64,000 nt of DNA, taken from contig JADKDT010000004.1 in the NCBI GenBank assembly GCA_016714465.1, positions 1-64,000 on the forward strand, given 5' to 3'. Position numbers and translations under genes: made by a program. Of the stretch, positions 41,780 to 49,223 are shown piece by piece (position 1 is the first letter of the stretch; the number at the start of each line of letters is the position of its first letter). This DNA is from Candidatus Brachythrix odensensis (GTDB lineage Bacteria > Chloroflexota > Anaerolineae > J036 > Brachytrichaceae). The notes under the pieces are model-generated. The model was given only the letters and a program-made list of their open reading frames with translations, searched no databases and had not been told where the DNA came from.

Positions 41780-43300
41780 TCAGGCGAAGCCGGGGAAGAA
41801 ATCCTTGCGGATGCGGCTAGGGCTGACGCCCATGTCGAGCAGCGTGCGTTCAAAGCCCTCGACCATCGCATTGGGGCCGGACAGGTAGAACATGCGACCG
41901 GCGTAGTCGGGAATCTCGGCCCGGATCAGGGCGGCGTCGATGCGGCCCAACGACCCCGCCCAGCCTGCCGGAGCATGCGCGGCACCCGTCAGAGTGTAGA
42001 TCGTGCGTAAGCCAATTTCGCGCGACGCGCGCTCGAAGACATCCGTGTAGGCAATCTCGTCCGCATGCCGGTTGGAGTACAGCAGGGTGAGCGTGCGGCG
42101 CTCCTTACGATCGAGCAGATCATGGACGATGCTGCGGAAAGGGGTGATCCCGATTCCGCCAGCGATGAAGACCAGTGGCTGGCCCGCATCCCGCGGGATC
42201 GTGAAGTCGCCGGCAAGCTGGCCGGCCACCATTGTTGTTCCCGCTTCCATCTCGAGCATGGCGCGCTTGTATGAGCTCGGCCGCTCTGGAATCTTCACCC
42301 CTACCCGCACTTCCAATTCCGTGGGCGATGAGGCCATGGTGAAGTAGCGCCGATTGCCCCGGCTGTCAGGATCGGGGTGCCCGAGCGTCCACTCCATGTA
42401 TTGGCCCGGCACGAAGGACAGCGGCCGGTCGACGGCGAAGATGAAGTCCCACACATCGGCGCCGATGTGTTCCTTGCGGGCCAGCTTCAACACGAGCTTC
42501 TTCTTGGCGCTGACCGCGTATGAGAACAGGTTGCCCACGAGCATGGCCGACTCAGGCGTAAACGCGAGCTGGCCAATGTGCAGTTCGGGCGCAAACAGGA
42601 TCCCGGTTAGCGCGCCATAGATGATCTGGAGCGGGCGAGTCGGCGGCAGCGTGACCGGCTCAGTCAGAATGAAGAACGCGAAGAATAGCAGCGGCGACTC
42701 GATGACGGTTTGGCCCAGGGCGGAAAACACGTCGTTTCCAGCAGCAACGCTGAGAACCAGCGTAATTGCGACCGCGGCGGCGATGAAAGTCGCTGCCATC
42801 GCTTCGCGGCGCATCTTGCGCACGATGAGCAGGCCGCCCACCGTCACAAAGGGCAGCATGGGCAGCGCGGCCAGCCACCAGGTCGGCTCACGATCGAGCA
42901 TCAACCCCCAGAGCACGGCGGCCAGCGCGACCGGATTGAAGATGTGCCGGCGAAAGGGCGCAACAACGTATTTCGACGCCATCGCCAGGACGGCCAGAAG
43001 CGCCAGAGCGGGCAGATCGGCATAGCCCGCGAGCGGTTGCACGATGAGGGCCAGGATGAGGGCGGTGATGTAGGACGACTCAACGTTGGCTGGCACGCCG
43101 AACACGCGGGCGAGCAGCGCATTGCTCGCCCAGCAGGCCGCGACCAGAAAGCCCGCCGTAAACAACAGCGCAAATGGATCCAGCCCCATGATCCGAGCGG
43201 CAGACAAACCGGCCGCAGCCGCGAGCAATCCGATCAACACGTAGACCGTGAGCCGGTACATCGTGACCGTGTTCAGCCAGGCGTCAATGTTCTTCATCAT
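41780..43300 (-). CDS. RnfD/NqrB-like membrane domain fused to FNR-type reductase
   Basis: A 506-residue fusion. Residues about 1-275 form some nine helices of the RnfD/NqrB type (HIFNPVALAAVLWGLML; LTEPVTLPPTRPLQIIYGAL). Residues about 280-506 are a ferredoxin-NADP reductase module: FAD motif NRRYFTMASSP, NAD(P) motif VFIAGGIGITPFRSIVHD and the terminal YLSGPNAMVEGFERTL. It should pass electrons between NAD(P)H or a carrier and a membrane or exported acceptor. The next two genes downstream in position but upstream in the operon are ApbE and an FMN-binding protein, overlapping by ATGA at 43297-43300. No other Rnf subunits lie nearby. Confidence 0.85.
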   Translation of the reverse strand: MMKNIDAWLNTVTMYRLTVYVLIGLLAAAAGLSAARIMGLDPFALLFTAGFLVAACWASNALLARVFGVPANVESSYITALILALIVQPLAGYADLPALALLAVLAMASKYVVAPFRRHIFNPVALAAVLWGLMLDREPTWWLAALPMLPFVTVGGLLIVRKMRREAMAATFIAAAVAITLVLSVAAGNDVFSALGQTVIESPLLFFAFFILTEPVTLPPTRPLQIIYGALTGILFAPELHIGQLAFTPESAMLVGNLFSYAVSAKKKLVLKLARKEHIGADVWDFIFAVDRPLSFVPGQYMEWTLGHPDPDSRGNRRYFTMASSPTELEVRVGVKIPERPSSYKRAMLEMEAGTTMVAGQLAGDFTIPRDAGQPLVFIAGGIGITPFRSIVHDLLDRKERRTLTLLYSNRHADEIAYTDVFERASREIGLRTIYTLTGAAHAPAGWAGSLGRIDAALIRAEIPDYAGRMFYLSGPNAMVEGFERTLLDMGVSPSRIRKDFFPGFA

Positions 43301-44040
43301 GGCGCGACATACCGCGTGAAACCGGTTGTGAGCGTCGCGACACCGGCCGTGTCAATTTGATAAGCCTCAAAGCCCTCGAGACCCTCGACGAAATCGACGC
43401 CCTGGGCGCCCATCGCAAAGGCAGCGGTGGCAAACCGATCGGCCTCGTAGACGTTGGGGCCGATGACGGTCAGGCTGGCAACACCCCCCACCAGCGGGCC
43501 CGCCCGCAGCGGGTTGTAAATGTGCTCGCCCCGAAAGTAGGTACCCGAGGTCGCCACGCCGCATTCAGTCAGCGCAAGCGTCTTCACGCTGGTGTTTGGC
43601 TCAAACGGGTTGCGAATCCCCACCCGCCACGGCCCGCCATCGGGGCTGGCGCCACACACCTGGATGTCGCCGCCCGCATCGACGCTCAGGTTGGCATAAC
43701 CCTGGCGGCGCAACAGCAGCGCGGCGTTATGGATCGCCCAACCCTTGACGATTCCCGAAGGCTCAAAACGTTCGCCGCGCCGGATGTCGAAGTAGCCGCG
43801 AGTGTCTTCGCGGGTTTTTTCCGCCAGTTGGAAAATCGCCCGCATCGGTTCGCTCGCCTGCGCAAGCGTCAGACGACCGTCGTTGATTTGCGAGATTTCG
43901 CTGTCGGAGCGATAAGGGCTGAAGGTCGCATCAACCCAGGCGAAAAAGGCAAACGCAGGCTCGGCGGCGCCTTCGGGGGCGGCCGGGTCGGCGATCTCAA
44001 TGGTGATGGGCATGTCCATCATCAGGCGGGTCTGTTTCAT
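43297..44040 (-). CDS. apbE: FAD:protein FMN transferase
   Basis: A 247-residue ApbE-family flavin transferase, shorter than the usual ~330 because the signal-peptide region is absent. MDMPITIEI, SEISQIND, FEPSGIVKGWAIHNAALLL, NLSVDAGGDIQVCG, ATSGTYFRGEHIYNP and ADRFATAAFAMGAQG follow the family. It attaches FMN through a phosphoester to a Thr in exported or membrane proteins; the neighbouring FMN-binding protein offers the target motif SGATITA. The stop overlaps the reductase start and the start is 4 bases after the FMN-binding gene, so the three form one operon. Confidence 0.88.
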   Translation of the reverse strand: MKQTRLMMDMPITIEIADPAAPEGAAEPAFAFFAWVDATFSPYRSDSEISQINDGRLTLAQASEPMRAIFQLAEKTREDTRGYFDIRRGERFEPSGIVKGWAIHNAALLLRRQGYANLSVDAGGDIQVCGASPDGGPWRVGIRNPFEPNTSVKTLALTECGVATSGTYFRGEHIYNPLRAGPLVGGVASLTVIGPNVYEADRFATAAFAMGAQGVDFVEGLEGFEAYQIDTAGVATLTTGFTRYVAP

Positions 44041-44043
44041 CGC

Positions 44044-44688
44044 TTAGGGCCGGGCGCTGTTCAGCGCGCCGCGCAACGACTCGATGAAGGCTCGGGCCGT
44101 AATCGTCGCGCCCGAGATCAGGTGAACCTGGGCGCTCTGGATCTGGATGGCCTCTTGCTGGAGCCGCGGATTGGCGACCGAGTTGATGGAGACCGATGTG
44201 CGCCGGGCGCGCGGATAGTCCAGGAACTGGACATCGATGATGCGGCCACCCTGAATGACGGCTTGAACCTGAACCGGACCGAACACCGTCTTTGCGATCG
44301 GCCCGGGATAGGTGCCGTCCTTGTAAGACCCGACAAGGGCGGGCGGTGTCGCGGTCGCGCTCGGGCGCGGGACGGGCGTATTGATCGGCCGCGGCGTCGC
44401 AGAGGGCAGGGCGGACGGAGGCTGGGTGGTCGGCCCTGGCGTGGGCGGCCCAAACGCCGCCGCCTGGGTGACAACGATGCGGGTAGGCGCCGGAGTTGGC
44501 GGCAGCGAGACGGTTGCTGCCGCCGCCGCCGTCGGGCGGATCACTGCGGCGGCTTCGGCGCCTGAGGCGTATGCCTGGCGATCGTGCAAGGCGTAGCCGA
44601 GGAAGCTGGCCAGCACCAGCGCTGCCACCACGTATTTGCGCGCGTAGTAGGCGAGGTCGCGTTGGGGCGTCGAGACAGAAGAAGCCAT
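44044..44688 (-). CDS. Exported FMN-binding domain protein
   Basis: A 214-residue protein. One N-terminal helix (YVVAALVLASFLGYALHD) anchors or exports it, followed by a 75-residue Pro/Thr/Ala-rich spacer (residues about 45-120). The FMN_bind domain begins GSYKDGTYPGPIAKTVFGPV and ends with HLISGATITARAFIESL, where the first Thr of SGAT is the expected ApbE flavinylation site. Together with ApbE and the RnfD/FNR fusion it forms a compact extracytoplasmic electron-transfer unit. ATG 44688 is used; an in-frame TTG at 44700 is possible. Confidence 0.85.
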   Translation of the reverse strand: MASSVSTPQRDLAYYARKYVVAALVLASFLGYALHDRQAYASGAEAAAVIRPTAAAAATVSLPPTPAPTRIVVTQAAAFGPPTPGPTTQPPSALPSATPRPINTPVPRPSATATPPALVGSYKDGTYPGPIAKTVFGPVQVQAVIQGGRIIDVQFLDYPRARRTSVSINSVANPRLQQEAIQIQSAQVHLISGATITARAFIESLRGALNSARP

Positions 44689-44825
44689 GGTGTTTGACAA
44701 GAAGGTTCAGCCGGCCGGTAAAGGCGCAGCGAGTCCAGGATGTGGACAACTGAATTATCTGCCTGTGGATGTGAGCAGGGCCCAATCCACACTGAGCGGT
44801 GTAAAAATGCCGTTAAGAGTGCGTG

Positions 44826-44831
44826 GATAAT
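44826..44831 (+). promoter_or_regulatory. -10 box, leaderless start
   Basis: GATAAT, 12 bases before ATG 44838, followed by CCCGGC, the same arrangement as at 32031. Confidence 0.45.
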
Positions 44832-44837
44832 CCCGGC

Positions 44838-45683
44838 ATGTCGATGTCCGAACATGAGCGCGACTTGCGCGCCCGCGTGGGCAGCCTGGCGGTGCTTGAA
44901 CTGCCCACAGAGCCCGCCCCTTTTCGCATCCCATATGGCAGCGATCCCAATCAGTTTGGCGATCTGTATCCGCCTACTGGCGAGGGAGCGCACCCGGTGG
45001 CGGTCTTCATCCATGGCGGGTATTGGCGCGCGCGCTATGACGTCGGCAACGCCGGGAGTGGGCATGTGGGTTGGGGGTTGGCAGCGGCGGGCTACGCGGC
45101 CTGGTGTCTGGAGTACCGCCGCTCTGGCAATGCCGGCGGCGGGTGGCCCGGCACCTTTCACGATATTGCCGCGGGGATCGCCCATCTGCGCGTCCTCGCC
45201 GGAACCCATGCGCTCGACTTGTCGCGGGTGACCCTTGTCGGTCACTCAGCCGGAGGGCATCTGGCCCTGTGGTACGCCGGCGCGCGGCGACTGCCCCCGG
45301 AGAGCGCGATCGCTATCCGCGACTGGCTGACAGTGGCGCGGGTGGTCGCCCTGGCCCCGGTCTCGGATCTGCGGGCATCATCGGTCTCAAAGGCAAGCAA
45401 CGGCGCCGCCGACGAATTCCTGGGCGCCACGCCCTCAAGCGCGCCGGAGCGCTTCGACAGCGCCTCGCCGACGGCCCTGCTCCCGCTCGGGGTCAGGACC
45501 CGCGTGCTGCATGGCACCCTCGACAGCAGCGTGCCCTTTGAAATGAGCGAGGCCTACGTGTCGGCCGCCGGCGCGGCGGGAGACGATGTCGCGCTCACGC
45601 GCCTGGACGGGATGGAACACTTCGAAGTCATCGACCCGAAATCGGATGCCTGGCCGGCCGTCCTCGCGGCGATGGGGGATTAG
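44838..45683 (+). CDS. Alpha/beta hydrolase, kynurenine formamidase-like
   Basis: A 281-residue alpha/beta hydrolase. The oxyanion motif is VAVFIHGGYWRAR (HGGxW, about residues 55-67). The nucleophile elbow is TLVGHSAGGHLALW (about 134-147), the Asp lies in LHGTLDSSVPFEMS and the His in DGMEHFEVIDP. HGGxW plus EHF-x-x-x-D is the pattern of kynurenine formamidase (BNA7-like) and related arylformamidases, which release formate from N-formylkynurenine. No other kynurenine genes are near, so the substrate is open. ATG 44838 fits the leaderless promoter; an in-frame GTG at 44823 is less likely. Confidence 0.82.
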   Translation: MSMSEHERDLRARVGSLAVLELPTEPAPFRIPYGSDPNQFGDLYPPTGEGAHPVAVFIHGGYWRARYDVGNAGSGHVGWGLAAAGYAAWCLEYRRSGNAGGGWPGTFHDIAAGIAHLRVLAGTHALDLSRVTLVGHSAGGHLALWYAGARRLPPESAIAIRDWLTVARVVALAPVSDLRASSVSKASNGAADEFLGATPSSAPERFDSASPTALLPLGVRTRVLHGTLDSSVPFEMSEAYVSAAGAAGDDVALTRLDGMEHFEVIDPKSDAWPAVLAAMGD

Positions 45684-45691
45684 GATTTTTG

Positions 45692-45764
45692 CATGGAAAC
45701 ATAGGGTGGGATCACAAACTCCGCGCTTCGCGCGGAGTTTGTGATCCCACCCTATGTTTCCATG
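45692..45764. repeat. Longest palindrome: 35-bp perfect stem
   Basis: Arms 45692-45726 and 45730-45764 are perfectly complementary with a TTC loop (GCGC-TTC-GCGC centre). It exactly fills the gap between the convergent hydrolase (ends 45683) and ABC ATPase (ends 45766). The core CTCCGCGC is related to the AATCCCCGCGC cores at 52.6 and 61.0 kb. Confidence 0.94.
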
Positions 45765-45765
45765 A

Positions 45766-47475
45766 TCAATTCGGGGCTGTGCCAGACGCGAGCTCCGCAA
45801 CCGCCTCTTCCACGGTCAGGAATCCCGGAAACACCTGGGGGACCTGGGGTGTGAGCGCGGGGATGGAGGTCATCACCTCGAGGGTCGGGCCATCGGCGAT
45901 GACCCGGCCGGTCTCGAGCACCACCACCCGATCGGCCAGCTCGGCGACAAACTCGACATCGTGGGTGATGACGACGAGCGCCGCGCCGCCTTCGCGCCAC
46001 TTTCGAAGCAGCTCTGCCAGCCCACGTTTGACCAGCGCATCGAGCCCGCGGGTGGGCTCATCCAGCAGGATAACCCCCGGGCCGGTCACCGTCACCGCGC
46101 CGAAGGCCACCCGCTGGCGTTCGCCGGCGCTGAGGTCGCGCGGATAGGATTCCGCATAACGTGACAAATCGAGCTTTTCCAGAAGCGCGGCGACCGGTGC
46201 GTCCGCCGCTGCGCCCGTGATGCCGTGATTGCGGAGCGTCTCGCGCAGCTCGAGGGCAACCGTGTCCGCAAACAACATCAGGTTGGGATTTTGGGGGAGA
46301 TAGGCCACATCCCTGCAAATCTCCCAGGTCGGGCGGCCGAGGACGGAGCGGCCGTCGATCGACACCGCGCCCCGCGTGGCAGGCAACAGCCCCACCAGAC
46401 ATTTGAGCAGGCTGCTTTTGCCCGATCCATTTCGCCCCATGACAGCGACGATCTCGCCGGCGCGCGCCTGAAGAGATACGCCGTCCAGAGCCTGGACCCG
46501 CCCGCCTGCATCGTCGTAGACCGCCGCCAGGTCCTCCACATCGAGTCGGACCGCCGCCAGGGCGGGGCCCTGAGCTTGTCGAAGGGGTCGAAGGGGTTGC
46601 AGGGCCGGCCTTAATAGGCTCAGATTCTCAGGGGATGGACGTAGAGACGCGCCATGGCGCGTCTCTACTACCCCGTGGCCGCGCTCTGGCGCCATGGCGC
46701 GCGCCTGTTCGACCGTCAACGGCGCACGCGGCCAGCCCATCGCCCAGGCCAACCGGATGATCGGAGGCGCGATGGGGTTGTCGCCGCGCAGCAGCTCGGC
46801 CGGCGGGCCGATTCGCGCCCGGCCGCCCTCGACCAGGATGAGCGACTGCGCCCGGGACAACACCCGCTCAAGCCGGTGCTCGGCCAACACAACGGTTAAT
46901 CCCAACGCTTCGCGGAGTCCATCCAGGGCGGCGAGCACATCGTCAGCCGATTCGGGATCGAGCTGCGAGGTGGGTTCGTCCAGGACCAGAATGCCTGGGC
47001 GCAGGACCAGGGCCGACGCAATCGCCACCCGCTGCATCTCACCGCCAGACAGGGTCGAGATCGCCCGATGCCGGAGAGGCGTCAGACTGAGCGCGGCGAG
47101 GATATCGTCCACCCGGCGCAGCATCTCGGCCCGCGGCACGGCGGCGTTTTCGAGCGCGAAGGCGATCTCATCCTCCACTTGCCCGGTCACAAACTGGGCC
47201 TCTGGATCCTGAAAGACAAAGCCGACCAGAGGGGCCATTGCCGGAGTCCCTTCACCGGCGGGATCGTGGCTCGCCACTTGCAGGCGTCCCCGCACCCGGC
47301 CGCCCGTAAAGTGCGGGACGAGACCGTTGAGCGCGCGCAGCAGGGTGCTTTTGCCGCTCCCACTGGGTCCAGCCACGAGCACGAATGCGCCCTTGGGAAT
47401 GCGCAGCGTCACGTCGCGAAGGGCGGGCTCGGCAGCGTCGGGATACCAGTACGACCAGCGATCAAAGTCAATCAT
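45766..47475 (-). CDS. Energy-coupling-factor ABC ATPase, two NBDs in one chain
   Basis: A 569-residue double ATPase of the CbiO/YkoD type. NBD1: Walker A GPSGSGKST, signature LSGGEMQR, Walker B ILVLDEPTSQLDP. NBD2: GRNGSGKSS, LSAGERQR, VILLDEPTRGLD, VVITHDVEF. Such proteins power vitamin or cobalt/thiamine-precursor uptake with an S and a T component, neither of which is present here. The linker (about residues 265-320) is coded by intergenic-type repeats, including the palindrome 46641-46668. ATG 47475 is used; the open frame upstream is antisense to agmatine deiminase. Confidence 0.87.
   Translation of the reverse strand: MIDFDRWSYWYPDAAEPALRDVTLRIPKGAFVLVAGPSGSGKSTLLRALNGLVPHFTGGRVRGRLQVASHDPAGEGTPAMAPLVGFVFQDPEAQFVTGQVEDEIAFALENAAVPRAEMLRRVDDILAALSLTPLRHRAISTLSGGEMQRVAIASALVLRPGILVLDEPTSQLDPESADDVLAALDGLREALGLTVVLAEHRLERVLSRAQSLILVEGGRARIGPPAELLRGDNPIAPPIIRLAWAMGWPRAPLTVEQARAMAPERGHGVVETRHGASLRPSPENLSLLRPALQPLRPLRQAQGPALAAVRLDVEDLAAVYDDAGGRVQALDGVSLQARAGEIVAVMGRNGSGKSSLLKCLVGLLPATRGAVSIDGRSVLGRPTWEICRDVAYLPQNPNLMLFADTVALELRETLRNHGITGAAADAPVAALLEKLDLSRYAESYPRDLSAGERQRVAFGAVTVTGPGVILLDEPTRGLDALVKRGLAELLRKWREGGAALVVITHDVEFVAELADRVVVLETGRVIADGPTLEVMTSIPALTPQVPQVFPGFLTVEEAVAELASGTAPN
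46641..46668. repeat. 28-base palindrome inside the ATPase linker
   Basis: Perfect palindrome GTAGAGACGCGCC/GGCGCGTCTCTAC. Nearby at about 46567-46586 is CCTGAGCTTGTCGAAGGG, another sequence I recall as a common intergenic repeat. Both are read in frame as ETRHGASLRPS and PLRQAQGPAL in the linker. Confidence 0.85.
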
Positions 47476-47539
47476 GGGCGAGCGCATTATGGCTGATGCG
47501 GCGGGCGTGATCCGTAATTGTTCAGCGTGCTTCGACTCA

Positions 47540-47622
47540 TTCAACAGAAGAAGGGAAGAAGGGAAGCAAAAGGAAGGACGCGCTTCCTCCCGCACCTTCC
47601 TTTCTTCCCTTCTTCTGTTGAA
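47540..47622. repeat. Polypurine/polypyrimidine inverted repeat
   Basis: 27-base arms with one mismatch (47540-47566 all but purine, 47596-47622 pyrimidine), TTCAACAGAAGAAGGGAAG type, between the divergent ATPase and agmatine deiminase genes. Strand-biased arms could also form a triplex. Confidence 0.82.
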
Positions 47623-47652
47623 AAAGCCTTGGCCGGCTGACACATGACGCGT

Positions 47653-47658
47653 TAACAT
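47653..47658 (+). promoter_or_regulatory. -10 box, leaderless start
   Basis: TAACAT begins 12 bases before the ATG at 47665. A TTGGCC 18 bases further up (47629-47634) is a possible -35. Confidence 0.4.
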
Positions 47659-47664
47659 ATGCGA

Positions 47665-48759
47665 ATGACGACGCTTATTCACTCTACGCCCCGCCGGGAC
47701 GGCTTTCGCATGCCGGGCGAGTTCGAGCCGCACGCCGGCTGCTGGATGGCCTGGCCCGAGCGGCCCGACAATTGGCGCGACGGCGCAGGGCCCGCCCAAC
47801 GCGCCTTCGCCGACGTGGCGACGGCCATCTCCGAGTTTGAGCCAGTGACGATGTGCGCCAGCGCCGCCCAGTGGGAGCGCGCCCGGGCTGCATTGCCCGA
47901 GCAGATTCGAGTCGTCGAGCTCACGACGGATGACAGCTGGCTGCGCGATCAGGGTCCTACGTTCGTCGTCAACCCGAAAGGCGCCGTGCGCGGCATCGAC
48001 TGGCGCTTCAACGCCTGGGGGGTGAAGTACGAGCCGTATCGCAACGACGACCTGGCCGCCCGCAAGATATGCGAATTGGCCGGCGTCGACCGCTATCGCA
48101 GCGACATGATCCTCGAGGGCGGATCGATTCACGTCGACGGTGAAGGCACCTGCCTGACCACCGAAGAATGCCTGCTCAACCCGAACCGCAACCCTTTGCT
48201 GTCACGGGCCCAGATCGAGACCAACCTGCGGGCGTATCTGGGGGTCGATGTCGTGATCTGGCTGGGCGAGGGTGTCTGCATGGATGACGACACGAATGGC
48301 CATATCGATCTGCTGGCCTGTTTCGCCCGGCCGGGCGTGGTTGCACTGCACTGGACCGAGGCCCCCGCCGATCCGCAGACCGCGCGCTCGCGCGACGCCT
48401 ACGCCCGGCTGAGCGCGGCGGTGGATGCGCGCGGGCGGAAGCTCGAGATCCACAAGATCCCCGCGCCAGGGATTCAGACCATCACGGAAGCCGAATACGC
48501 CGGGTTGCGCCGCGAGGGTGGCGGCTACGTCGAGGAGCGCGCGCCCGGCCGGCGCATGGCGGCCTCCTACCTCAACTTCTATATCGCCAACGGCGGGATC
48601 GTGATGCCGGGGTTTGACGACCCGGCCGACGCGCCCGCGCAGGAAGCGATTCAGGCGCTGTTCCCGGATCGCCGGGTTGTGCAGCTCCCCTCCCGCGAGA
48701 TCCTGCTGGGCGGGGGGAACATCCACTGCATCACCCAGCAACAGCCGGCCGGCGCCTAA
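47665..48759 (+). CDS. aguA: Agmatine deiminase
   Basis: A 364-residue agmatine iminohydrolase (PAD-like fold) making N-carbamoylputrescine from agmatine. Conserved: DGFRMPGEFEPHAGCWMAWP at the start, DDSWLRDQGPTFVVN, MILEGGSIHVDGEGTCLTTE, CMDDDTNGHIDLLACF and the catalytic Cys in LLGGGNIHCITQQQP. Its usual partner, N-carbamoylputrescine amidase (aguB), is not in the window. I prefer ATG 47665 over 47659 because of the -10 spacing. Followed by a palindrome. Confidence 0.93.
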   Translation: MTTLIHSTPRRDGFRMPGEFEPHAGCWMAWPERPDNWRDGAGPAQRAFADVATAISEFEPVTMCASAAQWERARAALPEQIRVVELTTDDSWLRDQGPTFVVNPKGAVRGIDWRFNAWGVKYEPYRNDDLAARKICELAGVDRYRSDMILEGGSIHVDGEGTCLTTEECLLNPNRNPLLSRAQIETNLRAYLGVDVVIWLGEGVCMDDDTNGHIDLLACFARPGVVALHWTEAPADPQTARSRDAYARLSAAVDARGRKLEIHKIPAPGIQTITEAEYAGLRREGGGYVEERAPGRRMAASYLNFYIANGGIVMPGFDDPADAPAQEAIQALFPDRRVVQLPSREILLGGGNIHCITQQQPAGA

Positions 48760-48766
48760 TAGGTGT

Positions 48767-48809
48767 TTGGAAGCGATATGCCAGGCGGAGCCTGGCATAT
48801 CGCTTCCAA
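48767..48809. repeat. Palindrome, GGAAGCGATATGCC
   Basis: Perfect 20-bp stem, loop GGA, plus outer pairing AATAGGT (48758-48764) with ACCTATT (48814-48820). It fills the gap between convergent aguA and the DUF2177 gene. Relaxed member of the GGAGGCGATAT family. Confidence 0.9.
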
Positions 48810-48815
48810 GTAAAC

Positions 48816-49223
48816 CTATTTGCTGCGGCGCGAGAGGAACCAGACCGCCGCGACAGTCGACAGCGCGCTAACCGAGGCACCCCAGATCAGATCGACGATG
48901 GTCACCGCGATCGGCCAGCCTTGCAGGGTCGCAAGATTGGTCAGGTCATACGTGGCATAGCAGATCAACCCGAAGAAGGCCCCGCGCGCAGCGGCCCGGC
49001 CGAGCCCACCCGCGTTGAGGCTGGGTTGCACCGTGAAAACGACCATCCCGGCGACATACAGCAGATAGAAGACGATGGCGGCCGCCCAAATCGGGTTTTT
49101 GGCCATGATGAAGCCGATCTGGGATTGATAGAAGGTCTGCGCAACCAGACCGAGCCACAGCCCGTCAAGCACGATGAATGGGACCAGGGTTGCCAGATAG
49201 GCCTTTACAAAACCACGATTCAT
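48816..49223 (-). CDS. DUF2177-family membrane protein
   Basis: A 135-residue protein with four helices (VKAYLATLVPFIVLDGLWLG, AAIVFYLLYVAGMVVFTV, FFGLICYATYDLTNLATL, VTIVDLIWGASVSALSTVAA). These are the features of the DUF2177 family of unknown function. The ATG overlaps the stop of the YfhO-like gene (TGA in ATGA at 49220-49223), so they are translationally coupled. Confidence 0.8.
   Translation of the reverse strand: MNRGFVKAYLATLVPFIVLDGLWLGLVAQTFYQSQIGFIMAKNPIWAAAIVFYLLYVAGMVVFTVQPSLNAGGLGRAAARGAFFGLICYATYDLTNLATLQGWPIAVTIVDLIWGASVSALSTVAAVWFLSRRSK

Noticed and set aside
47476..48132. N-terminal extension of the double ATPase
   Set aside because: Antisense to agmatine deiminase; the ATPase family start fits ATG 47475.
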